18,013 nt of DNA from UBA1195 sp045598025 (GTDB taxonomy: Bacteria; Bacteroidota; Bacteroidia; Bacteroidales; WCHB1-69), in assembly GCA_045598025.1 (NCBI GenBank), contig JAZLLH010000047.1, forward strand, positions 1-18,013, read 5' to 3'. The notes under the pieces were generated by a model. The model was not told where the DNA came from. It was given only the letters and a program-made list of their open reading frames with translations, and ran no database searches. Shown here in pieces: positions 6,623 to 13,220 of this stretch (position 1 is the stretch's first letter; every line of letters begins with the position of its first letter). The position numbers and the translations under genes are program-made.

Positions 6623-7132
6623 ATGAAAAAATCCAGTTTTTTAGCAATGTTGATGATTTTGGCACTGTCCGTGTCGCTGCCGGCACAGTCGAGAGTAAAT
6701 CCGGGACATTCTGCCTCCAAATGGCATAGTATCGTCATACAGACTTCCGGTACCTGTCAGCGCAGCAAGGAAATCATAGAATCCGGTCTCTCCAAAGAGG
6801 AAGGGGTAAAAAGTGTCAATTATGATTTGGCCAGTGCAAAAGTCAAGGTGGTGTACAACAATGTGAAAACCAATCCGGCCAAACTTCGGAAAGCTATCAA
6901 TCAGTTGGGCTTCGATGCTGACAATCAGAGAGTTGGTAAAACATCCTGTTCCTCTTGCGCTCACGCTTGCGGACACGCTCCGGCTGCACAATGCGGGGAA
7001 CAACATCCTCAACCTCGGAATGCTTCGTCCGCCCATCCGTCCGGACAGCCTCAAGCCCGGAAGGCGGTTCCCGCAAAGCCGGAAGGTAAGCCTGTGTCCG
7101 TCCGTCCTTCTCAGGCTCAGGGCAAGAAATAG
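6623..7132 (+). CDS. Exported HMA-domain protein with Cys/His-rich tail
   Basis: The protein has 169 residues. A signal peptide (KKSSFLAMLMILALSVSLPA, cut near residue 21) is followed by one heavy-metal-associated ferredoxin-like domain (about 33-100), recognisable from the TCxxS loop, VKSVNYDLASAKVKVVY and the closing AINQLGFDA. The usual metal-binding CxxC is reduced to a single Cys in GTCQRS (Cys45, with Ser48 in place of the second Cys). After the domain comes CSSCAHACGHAPAAQCGEQH (Cys109, 112, 116, 124 and His114, 118, 128), then a Pro/Lys/Arg-rich low-complexity tail. It is therefore a periplasmic protein whose metal binding, if any, may have moved to the tail. The upstream in-frame ATG at 6590 lies inside the symporter gene and would put a charged stretch before the signal peptide, so it was rejected. 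Partner and metal are unknown. Confidence 0.85.
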   Translation: MKKSSFLAMLMILALSVSLPAQSRVNPGHSASKWHSIVIQTSGTCQRSKEIIESGLSKEEGVKSVNYDLASAKVKVVYNNVKTNPAKLRKAINQLGFDADNQRVGKTSCSSCAHACGHAPAAQCGEQHPQPRNASSAHPSGQPQARKAVPAKPEGKPVSVRPSQAQGKK

Positions 7133-7136
7133 CAGG

Positions 7137-7151
7137 AAGGAGGTTTCTTTG
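7137..7151 (+). promoter_or_regulatory. Strong Shine-Dalgarno and TTG start of the serine hydrolase
   Basis: AAGGAGG (7137-7143), preceded by AGG, sits 5 bases before a TTG at 7149. This TTG is the only candidate start that puts a signal peptide at the N-terminus. Most other genes in the window have no Shine-Dalgarno, so the site is decisive for choosing this start. Confidence 0.75.
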
Positions 7152-8252
7152 CGCAAACCGCTCCTCATATTGTCTTTGTTCTTATGGCTTTCTGCTGAAT
7201 CTGTAGCCGTATCGAATGATTCACTCCGGTCGGTCGCAATCCGGCAGTTGGATAGTCTTTTCCGGGAATTGACGGAAGTCCGTCATTTCAACGGCAGTAT
7301 GCTAGTGGCCGACGATTCCGGTATAGTGTACCAGAATTTCAGCGGTTATGCCCGTTTAGGAGGCCGACAACTTCTGCAACCTCATTCACAATTTGAAGTA
7401 GCTTCGATATCAAAGCAGTTTACTGCGGTTTCCATACTGATGCTTTCAGAGGAAGGTTTGCTTGATCTGGATGATTCCGTGAAACGTTTTTTTCCGGATT
7501 TTCCATACAGCGGAGTCAGTATCCGACATTTACTGTGTCATCGCTCGGGTTTGCCGGATTATCTGGAATTTGCCCCGGAATATTTTCAGGGAGAGGGATA
7601 TATGAACAACCGGGACCTGATGGAAATGATGGTTGAGCATCAGCCCGTTCCGGAATTTCCGCCAGATACCCGTTTCAGCTACAGCAACACAGGTTATGCC
7701 GTGCTGGCATCCATAGTGGAAAAGGTGTCCGGACAATCCTTTGTGGATTTTGTAAACCGTCGCATTTTCGAGCCCCTGCAGATGTCGGATACGTATTTTT
7801 ATGCCGAGGGCTGCCGTGTGGCTGTAAACTATACCATCGGTCATTACAAAAACCGCAAGCCTTACATCCGTGATGCTTTGTCCGGTGTGGTGGGCGACAA
7901 GGGCGTGATGACTACCGCTGCGGATCTGTACCGCTGGTTTTTTCATATCCGCAGCCTGATAGGGGATTCTACTTTGCAGCAGGCATGGTCGCCCCAAAAC
8001 GGGGATATGGACTCCTGTTCCAATTACGGTTTCGGTTGGCGCCTTTCCTGCGATGAGCATCAGAGACGGCTGGTTTATCACGGCGGCTTGTGGAACGGTT
8101 ATAATTCCCTGTTGCTATACCGTCCGTACGATCATGTTTTCATGGTGTTTTTGAGCAATTGGGTCAATGGCTCCTTCCATCATCGCAGCGATGTCGTTTT
8201 GGACATCATGGAAAAAAACAGGGGAAGCAATTTTCAATATATTGAAAATTAA
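7149..8252 (+). CDS. Exported beta-lactamase-fold serine hydrolase (class C/PBP4* type)
   Basis: Its 367 residues carry the three active-site motifs of the penicillin-binding/class C beta-lactamase fold: SxxK in ASISKQF (Ser86, Lys89), YxN in RFSYSNTGY (Tyr178, Asn180) and HGG (His311-Gly313) in place of KTG. Such proteins include D-aminopeptidases, esterases and peptidoglycan-active peptidases, and most are not antibiotic-resistance enzymes. The frame is open for 78 codons further upstream, but that part overlaps the HMA gene. Starting at TTG 7149 gives a good signal peptide (LRKPLLILSLFLWLSAESVA) behind a strong Shine-Dalgarno. It begins 16 bases after the HMA stop, so it is probably the last gene of the rny-symporter-HMA run. 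Its end overlaps a perfect palindrome. Natural substrate is unknown. Confidence 0.88.
   Translation: MRKPLLILSLFLWLSAESVAVSNDSLRSVAIRQLDSLFRELTEVRHFNGSMLVADDSGIVYQNFSGYARLGGRQLLQPHSQFEVASISKQFTAVSILMLSEEGLLDLDDSVKRFFPDFPYSGVSIRHLLCHRSGLPDYLEFAPEYFQGEGYMNNRDLMEMMVEHQPVPEFPPDTRFSYSNTGYAVLASIVEKVSGQSFVDFVNRRIFEPLQMSDTYFYAEGCRVAVNYTIGHYKNRKPYIRDALSGVVGDKGVMTTAADLYRWFFHIRSLIGDSTLQQAWSPQNGDMDSCSNYGFGWRLSCDEHQRRLVYHGGLWNGYNSLLLYRPYDHVFMVFLSNWVNGSFHHRSDVVLDIMEKNRGSNFQYIEN
8229..8250. repeat. 22-bp perfect AT-rich palindrome over the serine hydrolase stop
   Basis: Bases 8229-8250 read the same on both strands; AATTTTCAA pairs with TTGAAAATT around a TATA loop. It encodes the last residues of the hydrolase and reaches into its TAA. 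As RNA it makes a 9-bp, A/U-rich hairpin without a following T-run, so it is at best a weak terminator. It could protect the 3' end or bind a protein. Confidence 0.6.
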
Positions 8253-8311
8253 GTGAAAATAATATGAAAAAAATATTTTGGAGAATAGTATGATGGTATT
8301 CGAATAAGTTG

Positions 8312-8319
8312 TACTTTTG
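8312..8319 (+). promoter_or_regulatory. -7 promoter box of the tRNA-Pro/tRNA-Arg unit
   Basis: TACTTTTG matches TAnnTTTG and lies 14 bases before the mature tRNA-Pro 5' end. The stretch GTACTTTTGCAT plus the following TCCAAAA is nearly identical to that before tRNA-Cys. I see no good -33 TTTG at the expected distance. Confidence 0.7.
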
Positions 8320-8333
8320 CATTTCCAAAATAG

Positions 8334-8411
<78 letters not shown>

Positions 8412-8417
8412 ATGGAA

Positions 8418-8494
8418 GGTTCCGTAGCTCAACTGGATAGAGCAATTGCCTTCTAAGCAATAGGTTATGCGTTCGAGTCGCATCGGAATCACCA
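8418..8494 (+). tRNA. tRNA-Arg (anticodon TCT)
   Basis: The acceptor stem GGTTCCG (8418-8424) pairs with CGGAATC (8484-8490, one G-T pair). The D stem is GCTC/GAGC. The anticodon stem ATTGC/GCAAT encloses loop CTTCTAA, with anticodon TCT at 8452-8454 (reads AGA). The T stem is ATGCG/CGCAT with loop TTCGAGT. Discriminator A is at 8491 and CCA is encoded at 8492-8494. Confidence 0.97.
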
Positions 8495-8502
8495 ATAATC
8501 CT

Positions 8503-8521
8503 ACAAACCTCTTCGGTTTGT
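8503..8521 (+). promoter_or_regulatory. Perfect 7-bp hairpin between tRNA-Arg and the dprA start
   Basis: ACAAACC (8503-8509) and GGTTTGT (8515-8521) flank the loop TCTTC. The hairpin begins 8 bases after the tRNA CCA and ends 5 bases before the dprA ATG at 8527. No T-run follows, so it is not a standard terminator. It may set the 3' end of the tRNA transcript or shield the dprA initiation region. Confidence 0.5.
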
Positions 8522-8526
8522 CAAAA

Positions 8527-9651
8527 ATGAAAAAAATGGAAAATCGCGAGTCGGTTTTGTTTTATACGATTGCGCTTACGCAAGTTCCTTTGTTGGGGAA
8601 AGTGGCCTTGCAGCGGCTTTGTTCAGCCTTCGGTTCACCCAGAGCGGTCTTTGACGCTGCAGCATCCGGCCGTTCCGGAGACGGCTCCCCCTTATCGCCC
8701 TTGTTCGTGCGTCAGCTGCGGGAAAACAGGGACGCCGTATTCCGATTTGCCGAGCAGGAATTGCATCTGATCCGTCAGTACGGCATACGGACCTTCCTGA
8801 AAGGTGAGGCCTCTTATCCGTACCGGCTTTCCCATTGTCCCGATGCACCTCTGGTGCTGTACGGATTCGGGCAACTTCCAATCAACAGCCCCCGCATGTT
8901 GGCTGTAGTGGGGTCCCGCGTGGCAACGGCCTACGGACAATCGGTTACGCAACAGCTGGTCGCCGGTTTGGCTTCATACCATCCGGTAGTGGTCAGTGGT
9001 CTGGCCTACGGTGTGGATACCGTTGCTCATGAGGAGGCCTTGCATCAGCATCTGCCTACCGTGGCGGTGCTGGGGCACGGCCTGAAAACGATTTATCCGG
9101 CATCCAACCGGCGCTGTTTTGAACAGATGCTGTCCGATGGCGGTGTCCTGAGTGAGTATCCGTACGAAGTACCTCCCATTGGTCGGAATTTTCCGCCCCG
9201 CAACCGGATCATTGCGGGTTTGTCGGATGCGGTTGTTGTCGTGGAGGCCAAACGGAAGAGCGGAGCTTTGATTACAGCCAATCTCGGATTCTCCTACAAT
9301 AGGGATGTATTTGCCTTTCCCGGACGCTCTGTCGACCAACTTTCAGAGGGGTGCAATATGCTCATACGCAGCAATAAGGCGGCCTTGGTTCTCTCAGCCG
9401 AAGATGTGGCTGTCTCTCTGCAGTGGGATTCTGTAGGGACGGTTTCCGGAAGAGCCCTGACCATTCCGTTCGATTTGTCGGAAAACGAACAGAAAATATA
9501 CAATTTAGTTCAACAATTGGCTGTACCGGATGCGGACACATTGGCAGAAGAGAGCGGCTTTACCGTGTCCGAACTCAGTTCCATACTTTTGTCATTAGAG
9601 TGTAAGGATTTGATTTGTAGTATATCAGGAATGAAATACAGACTGAAATAA
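8527..9651 (+). CDS. dprA: DNA-processing protein DprA
   Basis: DprA binds incoming single-stranded DNA during natural transformation and loads RecA; it is also widespread in species not known to be competent. The 374-residue protein shows an N-terminal helical region, then the Rossmann-like core. Core signatures are AVVGSRVATAYG (about 124-135), VSGLAYGVDTVAHEEAL, the TVAVLGHGLKTIYPASNR strand, FPPRNRIIAGLSDAVVVVEA, KSGALITANLG and FAFPGRSVDQLSEGCNML. The C-terminal part (about 310-374) has the winged-helix look of the DprA C-terminal domain. Start choice is ATG 8527 (MKKMENRES) or 8536. The upstream ATG at 8467 lies inside tRNA-Arg and was rejected. It is probably transcribed with the tRNAs just upstream, as no separate promoter is evident. 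Confidence 0.94.
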   Translation: MKKMENRESVLFYTIALTQVPLLGKVALQRLCSAFGSPRAVFDAAASGRSGDGSPLSPLFVRQLRENRDAVFRFAEQELHLIRQYGIRTFLKGEASYPYRLSHCPDAPLVLYGFGQLPINSPRMLAVVGSRVATAYGQSVTQQLVAGLASYHPVVVSGLAYGVDTVAHEEALHQHLPTVAVLGHGLKTIYPASNRRCFEQMLSDGGVLSEYPYEVPPIGRNFPPRNRIIAGLSDAVVVVEAKRKSGALITANLGFSYNRDVFAFPGRSVDQLSEGCNMLIRSNKAALVLSAEDVAVSLQWDSVGTVSGRALTIPFDLSENEQKIYNLVQQLAVPDADTLAEESGFTVSELSSILLSLECKDLICSISGMKYRLK

Positions 9652-9701
9652 TTTCAATGATTTTTTTTCCTTCTTTCAACAAATCGTATTGAAAAAAGAT
9701 G

Positions 9702-9709
9702 TACTTTTG
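9702..9709 (+). promoter_or_regulatory. -7 promoter box of tRNA-Cys
   Basis: TACTTTTG matches TAnnTTTG and lies 13 bases before the tRNA 5' end. The box and its downstream bases (GCATATCCAAAA) repeat the tRNA-Pro leader with one base changed. No clear -33 element is seen. Confidence 0.7.
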
Positions 9710-9722
9710 CATATCCAAAAAC

Positions 9723-9794
9723 GGTACCGTGGCCGAGTGGCTTAGGCACCGGTCTGCAAAACCGGGCACAGCGGTTCGACTCCGCTCGGTACCT
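9723..9794 (+). tRNA. tRNA-Cys (anticodon GCA)
   Basis: The acceptor stem GGTACCG (9723-9729) pairs with CGGTACC (9787-9793). The anticodon stem CCGGT/ACCGG encloses loop CTGCAAA, with anticodon GCA at 9756-9758. The T stem is AGCGG/CCGCT with loop TTCGACT. The discriminator is T (9794), the base expected for tRNA-Cys. CCA is not encoded (TCT follows), unlike the two tRNAs 1.2 kb upstream, so it must be added after 3' processing. Confidence 0.97.
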
Positions 9795-9803
9795 CTACGG
9801 GAT

Positions 9804-9836
9804 AGAGGGAGGTGGCTGGAAAAGTTATTTCCCTCT
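9804..9836 (+). terminator. Weak hairpin after tRNA-Cys
   Basis: AGAGGGA (9804-9810) pairs with TCCCTCT (9830-9836) across a 19-base loop, followed by TCTT rather than a T-run. It begins 9 bases after the tRNA end and ends 35 bases before the SPOR gene. It could terminate imperfectly, allowing some read-through. Confidence 0.35.
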
Positions 9837-9871
9837 TCTTGCATGATTTAGAGGATGAAATATAAACTGCC

Positions 9872-10303
9872 ATGTCGGTCTTGAGGCGTGTTTTCTGTGC
9901 AATGATTCTGTTCTTCGGTGTGTGTCTGTATGCCGAAGGGCAGGTGTGTTTGTATCCGGACGAAAATGTGTTACAGATGATGGAAAAACACAAGTCGTTC
10001 AATGTCACTATGGACGGAAAGTCGAGCGGATACAGAGTGCAGATTTTCTTTTCATCAGGCAACAATTCCCGTGAGCAGGCTTATAAGGTCAAGAATGAGT
10101 TTTCACTCATTTATCCCAAGACCAATGCTTATGTGACTTTCAAGGAACCTAATTTCCGGGTTCGCGTCGGTGATTTTCGTACACGCGCCGAAGCGGTCGG
10201 ATTCCTGAAGGAGATTGAAGCGTCCTTTCCTCAGTGTTTCGTGGTCAAGGACGATATTTCCTATGTAAGACACGAATACAGTACTCAGATGGAGGACGAG
10301 TGA
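9872..10303 (+). CDS. Exported SPOR-domain protein
   Basis: The protein has 143 residues. An N-terminal signal peptide (RRVFCAMILFFGVCLYAEGQ) is followed by about 30 linker residues and a SPOR domain from about residue 52 to 132 (GYRVQIFFSSGNNSREQA through FRVRVGDFRTRAEAVGFLKEI). SPOR domains bind peptidoglycan stripped of stem peptides, often at division sites. The VQIFFSSG and FRVRVGDFRTRAEA strands are the recognisable core. The ATG at 9872 is the only start giving this frame with a signal peptide; an ATG at 9855 is out of frame and stops quickly. It lies 77 bases after tRNA-Cys and 50 bases before the OmpA-like/TPR lipoprotein, another envelope protein. Confidence 0.87.
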   Translation: MSVLRRVFCAMILFFGVCLYAEGQVCLYPDENVLQMMEKHKSFNVTMDGKSSGYRVQIFFSSGNNSREQAYKVKNEFSLIYPKTNAYVTFKEPNFRVRVGDFRTRAEAVGFLKEIEASFPQCFVVKDDISYVRHEYSTQMEDE

Positions 10304-10353
10304 AAAACAATGCAATGAGAATAACAAAAACAAAATAATTTAATTTTTCAAGT

Positions 10354-12141
10354 ATGAAGACGCTAAAATACATGTCAGTATGTCTGTTGGTCTGCGCTTT
10401 ATTCGCCGGATGCGGGCTCAACAAGATGGTGAAAAAACAAAATTCGGTTACCTACACGGTCACTCCGAATCCCATGGAAGTCTATGCCGGTAAGATGAAT
10501 ATTGAAGTTCAAGGGACCTTCCCTCCGAAATATTTCCGCAAGAAGGCCACGATGACAGTTGTCCCTACTATCCAGGCCGAAAACGGAAGCACGGTCAGTC
10601 TTACTCCGATTAATCTGAAGGGTGAAAAGGCTGAAGGTGACGGCAAGGTGATTTCCTACAAGAACGGAGGTTCCTTCTCTGTGAAACAGGAAGTTCCTTA
10701 CAATCCGGCTTATGAAAACTGCACCCTGGTCGGAAACAGCACCGCTTACCTGAAATCCAAACAGGCAGATTTCGATACCGTCCCTATGGCCATCGGAACT
10801 ATTGTGACCGCGGATCGCGTTGCCTGCACCCCGAATCTGACGGAAGCCGGCGGAAAGAGCGGAAAGAGTGATCTGATGATTTCCGATCACAATTACAATG
10901 GACCTAAAACCATTGAAAAATCAGCTGCCATTTATTTCGAACTCAACAAGGACAATTTGAACATGAATCTTTCACAGAACAAGGATTCCAAGAGCAAAGA
11001 GGCTTTGAGTGCCATCATGCCGACTGTCTCCAAGTATAATGTGAAGGAAGTTTCCGTCACCGGATGGGCTTCTCCTGAAGGCGAATTGAAACGCAATTCC
11101 GAATTGGCCTCCAATCGTTCCAAAGTAGGTGAGAAGTGGTTCCGGAACGAATATGACAAGTACATCAAGGACGAAGCCAAAAAACAGAAAGTGAAAGCCA
11201 GCACCCTCAAAAAGGACATCAAGGTGAATGCCTCCGATAAAGGCGAGGATTGGGACGGTTTCATTGCCGCTGTCAATGCTTCCAATATTAAGGATAAAGA
11301 TCAGATTGTCAATGTGATCAAATCGCAGTCCGATCCCGATCAGCGCGAACAGCAGATCCGCAATATGATTGCCATGTACGATGAACTGGACAACAGCATT
11401 CTTCCGAATCTGCGCCGTGCCGTCATTACGGCTGTGTGCGAAGAGGAAAAGATGACGGACGAACAGATTTCCGATCTTGCTGTCAACCATCCCGACACTT
11501 TGAACGCTAACGAGTTGCTTTATGCTGCTTCCATGGCCAAGGATCTGAAGACCAAATCCGAAATTTACAAGAAAGTGATGGACACGTATCCCGATGATTT
11601 CAGAGGATACAACGATCTCGCTTGCGTAAAGATTGCTCTTGGTCAGAGCAATGAGGCCCAGAAATTGTTGGAAAAAGCCAACGAAATAGCTCCGAAAGAA
11701 GGACTTGTCTTGAATAATCTCGGCGTGCTTGCCCTGATGAATGGAGATTTCAAAGCAGCTGCTTCCTATTTTGACGAAGCTTCCAAAGCCGGTGTGGATG
11801 CCAGTTACAATCAGGGTATCATCGCTATGAAGAACGGAGATTACGCTGCCGCTTCGCAGAACATGAAGAATGTGAAATGTGATTACAATGTGGCTCTGAA
11901 TTATGTGGCCACAAAGAATTTCGCTGCCGCCAAGGAGGCTCTGGACTGTGTCAGCAACAAAACAGCTGAAGAATACTATCTGCTGGCCGTCGTTGGTGCC
12001 CGCATCAATGATGCCGATTTGCTGTACAGGAACCTGAAAGAAGCCTGCAAAGCCAATGCCGACCTCAAGACCCGTGCCGCAAAGGACGTTGAATTCTACA
12101 ACTACAGAGATACGGATGATTTCAAATCCGCTATAAAATAA
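10354..12141 (+). CDS. OmpA-like/TPR lipoprotein
   Basis: The 595-residue protein has a lipoprotein signal with lipobox LFAGC (Cys20). Following domains are: a beta-rich region (about 30-180); a diverged OmpA-like segment (about 188-260) with AAIYFELNKDNLN, VSVTGWASPEGEL and NSELASNRS, resembling the peptidoglycan-binding fold; a long Lys/Asp-rich helical insert; and C-terminal tetratricopeptide repeats (about 415-500) including GYNDLACVKIALGQSNEAQK and LNNLGVLALMNGDFKAAASY. It is therefore probably an envelope lipoprotein that can touch the cell wall and scaffold partners. Strongly biased codon use, like that of the hydrogenase genes, suggests high expression. A terminator follows 21 bases after the stop. 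The combination is familiar in Bacteroidales, but I know no function for it. Confidence 0.88.
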   Translation: MKTLKYMSVCLLVCALFAGCGLNKMVKKQNSVTYTVTPNPMEVYAGKMNIEVQGTFPPKYFRKKATMTVVPTIQAENGSTVSLTPINLKGEKAEGDGKVISYKNGGSFSVKQEVPYNPAYENCTLVGNSTAYLKSKQADFDTVPMAIGTIVTADRVACTPNLTEAGGKSGKSDLMISDHNYNGPKTIEKSAAIYFELNKDNLNMNLSQNKDSKSKEALSAIMPTVSKYNVKEVSVTGWASPEGELKRNSELASNRSKVGEKWFRNEYDKYIKDEAKKQKVKASTLKKDIKVNASDKGEDWDGFIAAVNASNIKDKDQIVNVIKSQSDPDQREQQIRNMIAMYDELDNSILPNLRRAVITAVCEEEKMTDEQISDLAVNHPDTLNANELLYAASMAKDLKTKSEIYKKVMDTYPDDFRGYNDLACVKIALGQSNEAQKLLEKANEIAPKEGLVLNNLGVLALMNGDFKAAASYFDEASKAGVDASYNQGIIAMKNGDYAAASQNMKNVKCDYNVALNYVATKNFAAAKEALDCVSNKTAEEYYLLAVVGARINDADLLYRNLKEACKANADLKTRAAKDVEFYNYRDTDDFKSAIK

Positions 12142-12162
12142 TCTGCAATGAACATTACATTG

Positions 12163-12195
12163 AAAAGGGTGGCCTCGGCGCCGCCCTTTTCTTTT
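12163..12195 (+). terminator. Rho-independent terminator of the OmpA-like/TPR gene
   Basis: AAAAGGGTGGC (12163-12173) pairs with GCCGCCCTTTT (12180-12190), an 11-bp stem with one T-G wobble and a 6-base loop, followed by CTTTT. It lies between the stop at 12141 and the ATG at 12208, which argues against the acyltransferase starting at the earlier ATG 12148. Confidence 0.85.
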
Positions 12196-12207
12196 ATCTG
12201 TTGTTTT

Positions 12208-12771
12208 ATGGAAAAACAAAGGCACAGGTTGGTACGTTTCCTGTTGAAAAACGTGTTTCGCTTTCAGGTGGATTATACGGTGGAGCCGGAAGCTCGGAAA
12301 TGCGTGATGACTTTTGCCCCGCACACCAGTATGTGGGACTTTGTAATCGGTAAATTGGTCATGATCGCCATGGATTTGAATTCCAAAACGATGATCAAAA
12401 AAGAATTGTTTTTCTTCCCTCTGAAATATCTGCTCCAATCCTTGGGCGGAGTTCCTGTGGACAGAAAGCATGCTCTTCGTTTGCCGCAGCAGATGGCCGA
12501 ACTGTTGGGCCGGTCTGAAGAAATGGCTCTGCTGATTTCACCGGAAGGCACACGCAAACTGGTCAGGCAGTGGAAGAGGGGGTTTTATTATATTGCCTGT
12601 GAAGCGAATGTTCCGATTTATCTGTCCTATATTGACTGGGGTACAAGAAGGGCTGGAATAGGTCCCAAATTGATTCCTACCGGTGATTATGCGGCCGATA
12701 TGGTCTTTATCGAATCTTTTTACAGAGGCATGAAGGGCCGGCATGTCGGTCTGTTCAATCTCGAATCCTGA
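12208..12771 (+). CDS. Lysophospholipid acyltransferase family protein (PlsC-like)
   Basis: The 187-residue protein carries the two core motifs of the glycerophosphate acyltransferase superfamily: HxxxxD in APHTSMWDF (the catalytic His-Asp pair) and SPEGTRK (phosphate binding), with PVDRK between them. These enzymes move an acyl chain from acyl-ACP or acyl-CoA to lysophosphatidate or a similar acceptor at the inner membrane. The protein lacks a long N-terminal membrane domain, so it is a minimal version, and the exact acceptor is unknown. I chose ATG 12208 (MEKQRHRL) over ATG 12148 because the upstream gene's terminator lies between them. Its stop overlaps the start region of yidD (TGATATG, one base between stop and ATG), so translation is likely coupled. 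Confidence 0.87.
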   Translation: MEKQRHRLVRFLLKNVFRFQVDYTVEPEARKCVMTFAPHTSMWDFVIGKLVMIAMDLNSKTMIKKELFFFPLKYLLQSLGGVPVDRKHALRLPQQMAELLGRSEEMALLISPEGTRKLVRQWKRGFYYIACEANVPIYLSYIDWGTRRAGIGPKLIPTGDYAADMVFIESFYRGMKGRHVGLFNLES

Positions 12772-12772
12772 T

Positions 12773-13033
12773 ATGGCTGTCCGAAACAAAAAAATAGGCC
12801 TGTGGCGGTGCATGGGGAGTATGGTGGGTCAGGTGTGCATTTTCCTGATCCGGTGTTACCGGCGGTTTATTTCTCCGTGGTTTCCGGGAACCTGTCGATA
12901 TACTCCCTCCTGTTCAGCATACGGCATTGAGGCTATTCGCAAATACGGCCCCGTAAAAGGAGGGTGGATGACTTTGAAACGCATCCTTTCTTGCCGGCCC
13001 GGTGGGGGGAGTGGATACGATCCCGTGCCTTGA
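12773..13033 (+). CDS. yidD: Membrane protein insertion efficiency factor YidD
   Basis: YidD is a small inner-membrane-associated protein that assists YidC-dependent membrane protein insertion. The 86-residue product shows the conserved core RCYRRFISPWFPGTCRYTPS, CSAYGIEAIRKYG, KRILSCRP and the terminal GGGSGYDPVP. The conserved Cys residues of the family are present, and an amphipathic N-terminal helix (VGQVCIFLIRCYRRF) precedes the core. The ATG at 12773 follows the acyltransferase stop by one base. The in-frame ATG at 12743 would lie inside the acyltransferase gene and was rejected. In many bacteria yidD lies between rnpA and yidC; here it sits in a lipid-enzyme operon. Confidence 0.95.
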   Translation: MAVRNKKIGLWRCMGSMVGQVCIFLIRCYRRFISPWFPGTCRYTPSCSAYGIEAIRKYGPVKGGWMTLKRILSCRPGGGSGYDPVP

Positions 13034-13088
13034 ATCCATTTTCGAAGGAAGTGGTTTTTTATCCTGAAGCAGAGTGAATGAAAATACC

Positions 13089-13133
13089 ATGCAGGTATTC
13101 GGAAGAATGATCCGGAAACCTGCATTTTTTTTT
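13089..13133 (+). terminator. Rho-independent terminator after yidD
   Basis: ATGCAGGT (13089-13096) pairs with ACCTGCAT (13118-13125), with further partial pairing inside the loop (TTCGG with CCGGAA), followed by an uninterrupted run of nine Ts (13125-13133). It ends the acyltransferase-yidD operon and insulates the hydrogenase operon. Confidence 0.85.
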
Positions 13134-13164
13134 CAAAACAGAGGAAAGATATAGCTATTTTGAC

Positions 13165-13172
13165 TATCTTTG
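13165..13172 (+). promoter_or_regulatory. -7 promoter box of the hydrogenase operon
   Basis: TATCTTTG fits TAnnTTTG exactly and lies 48 bases before the hndB ATG, just after the terminator of the previous operon. A clear TTTG at the -33 distance is not visible, so promoter strength or activator need cannot be judged. Confidence 0.65.
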
Positions 13173-13220
13173 CGCGTTTTAAAATAAACCTATAGTAATC
13201 AATTAAAAAAAACTATAAAC

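Noticed and set aside
6915..7148. In-frame extension of the serine hydrolase by 78 codons upstream
   Set aside because: It overlaps the HMA gene in another frame, has no signal peptide at its start, and a strong Shine-Dalgarno plus TTG gives a proper start at 7149.
9644..9668. Possible terminator after dprA
   Set aside because: The dyad TGAAAT-A-ATTTCA leaves no room for a loop; the remaining 4-bp stem is too weak, although eight Ts follow.
12148..12207. Earlier ATG for the acyltransferase
   Set aside because: The 60 bases contain the terminator of the upstream gene, so they are unlikely to be coding.
10972..12471. Long minus-strand open frame of about 499 codons opposite the TPR lipoprotein
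   Set aside because: It crosses the terminator and two plus-strand genes, is rich in His/Phe/Ile as expected of antisense reading, and has no domain signature.
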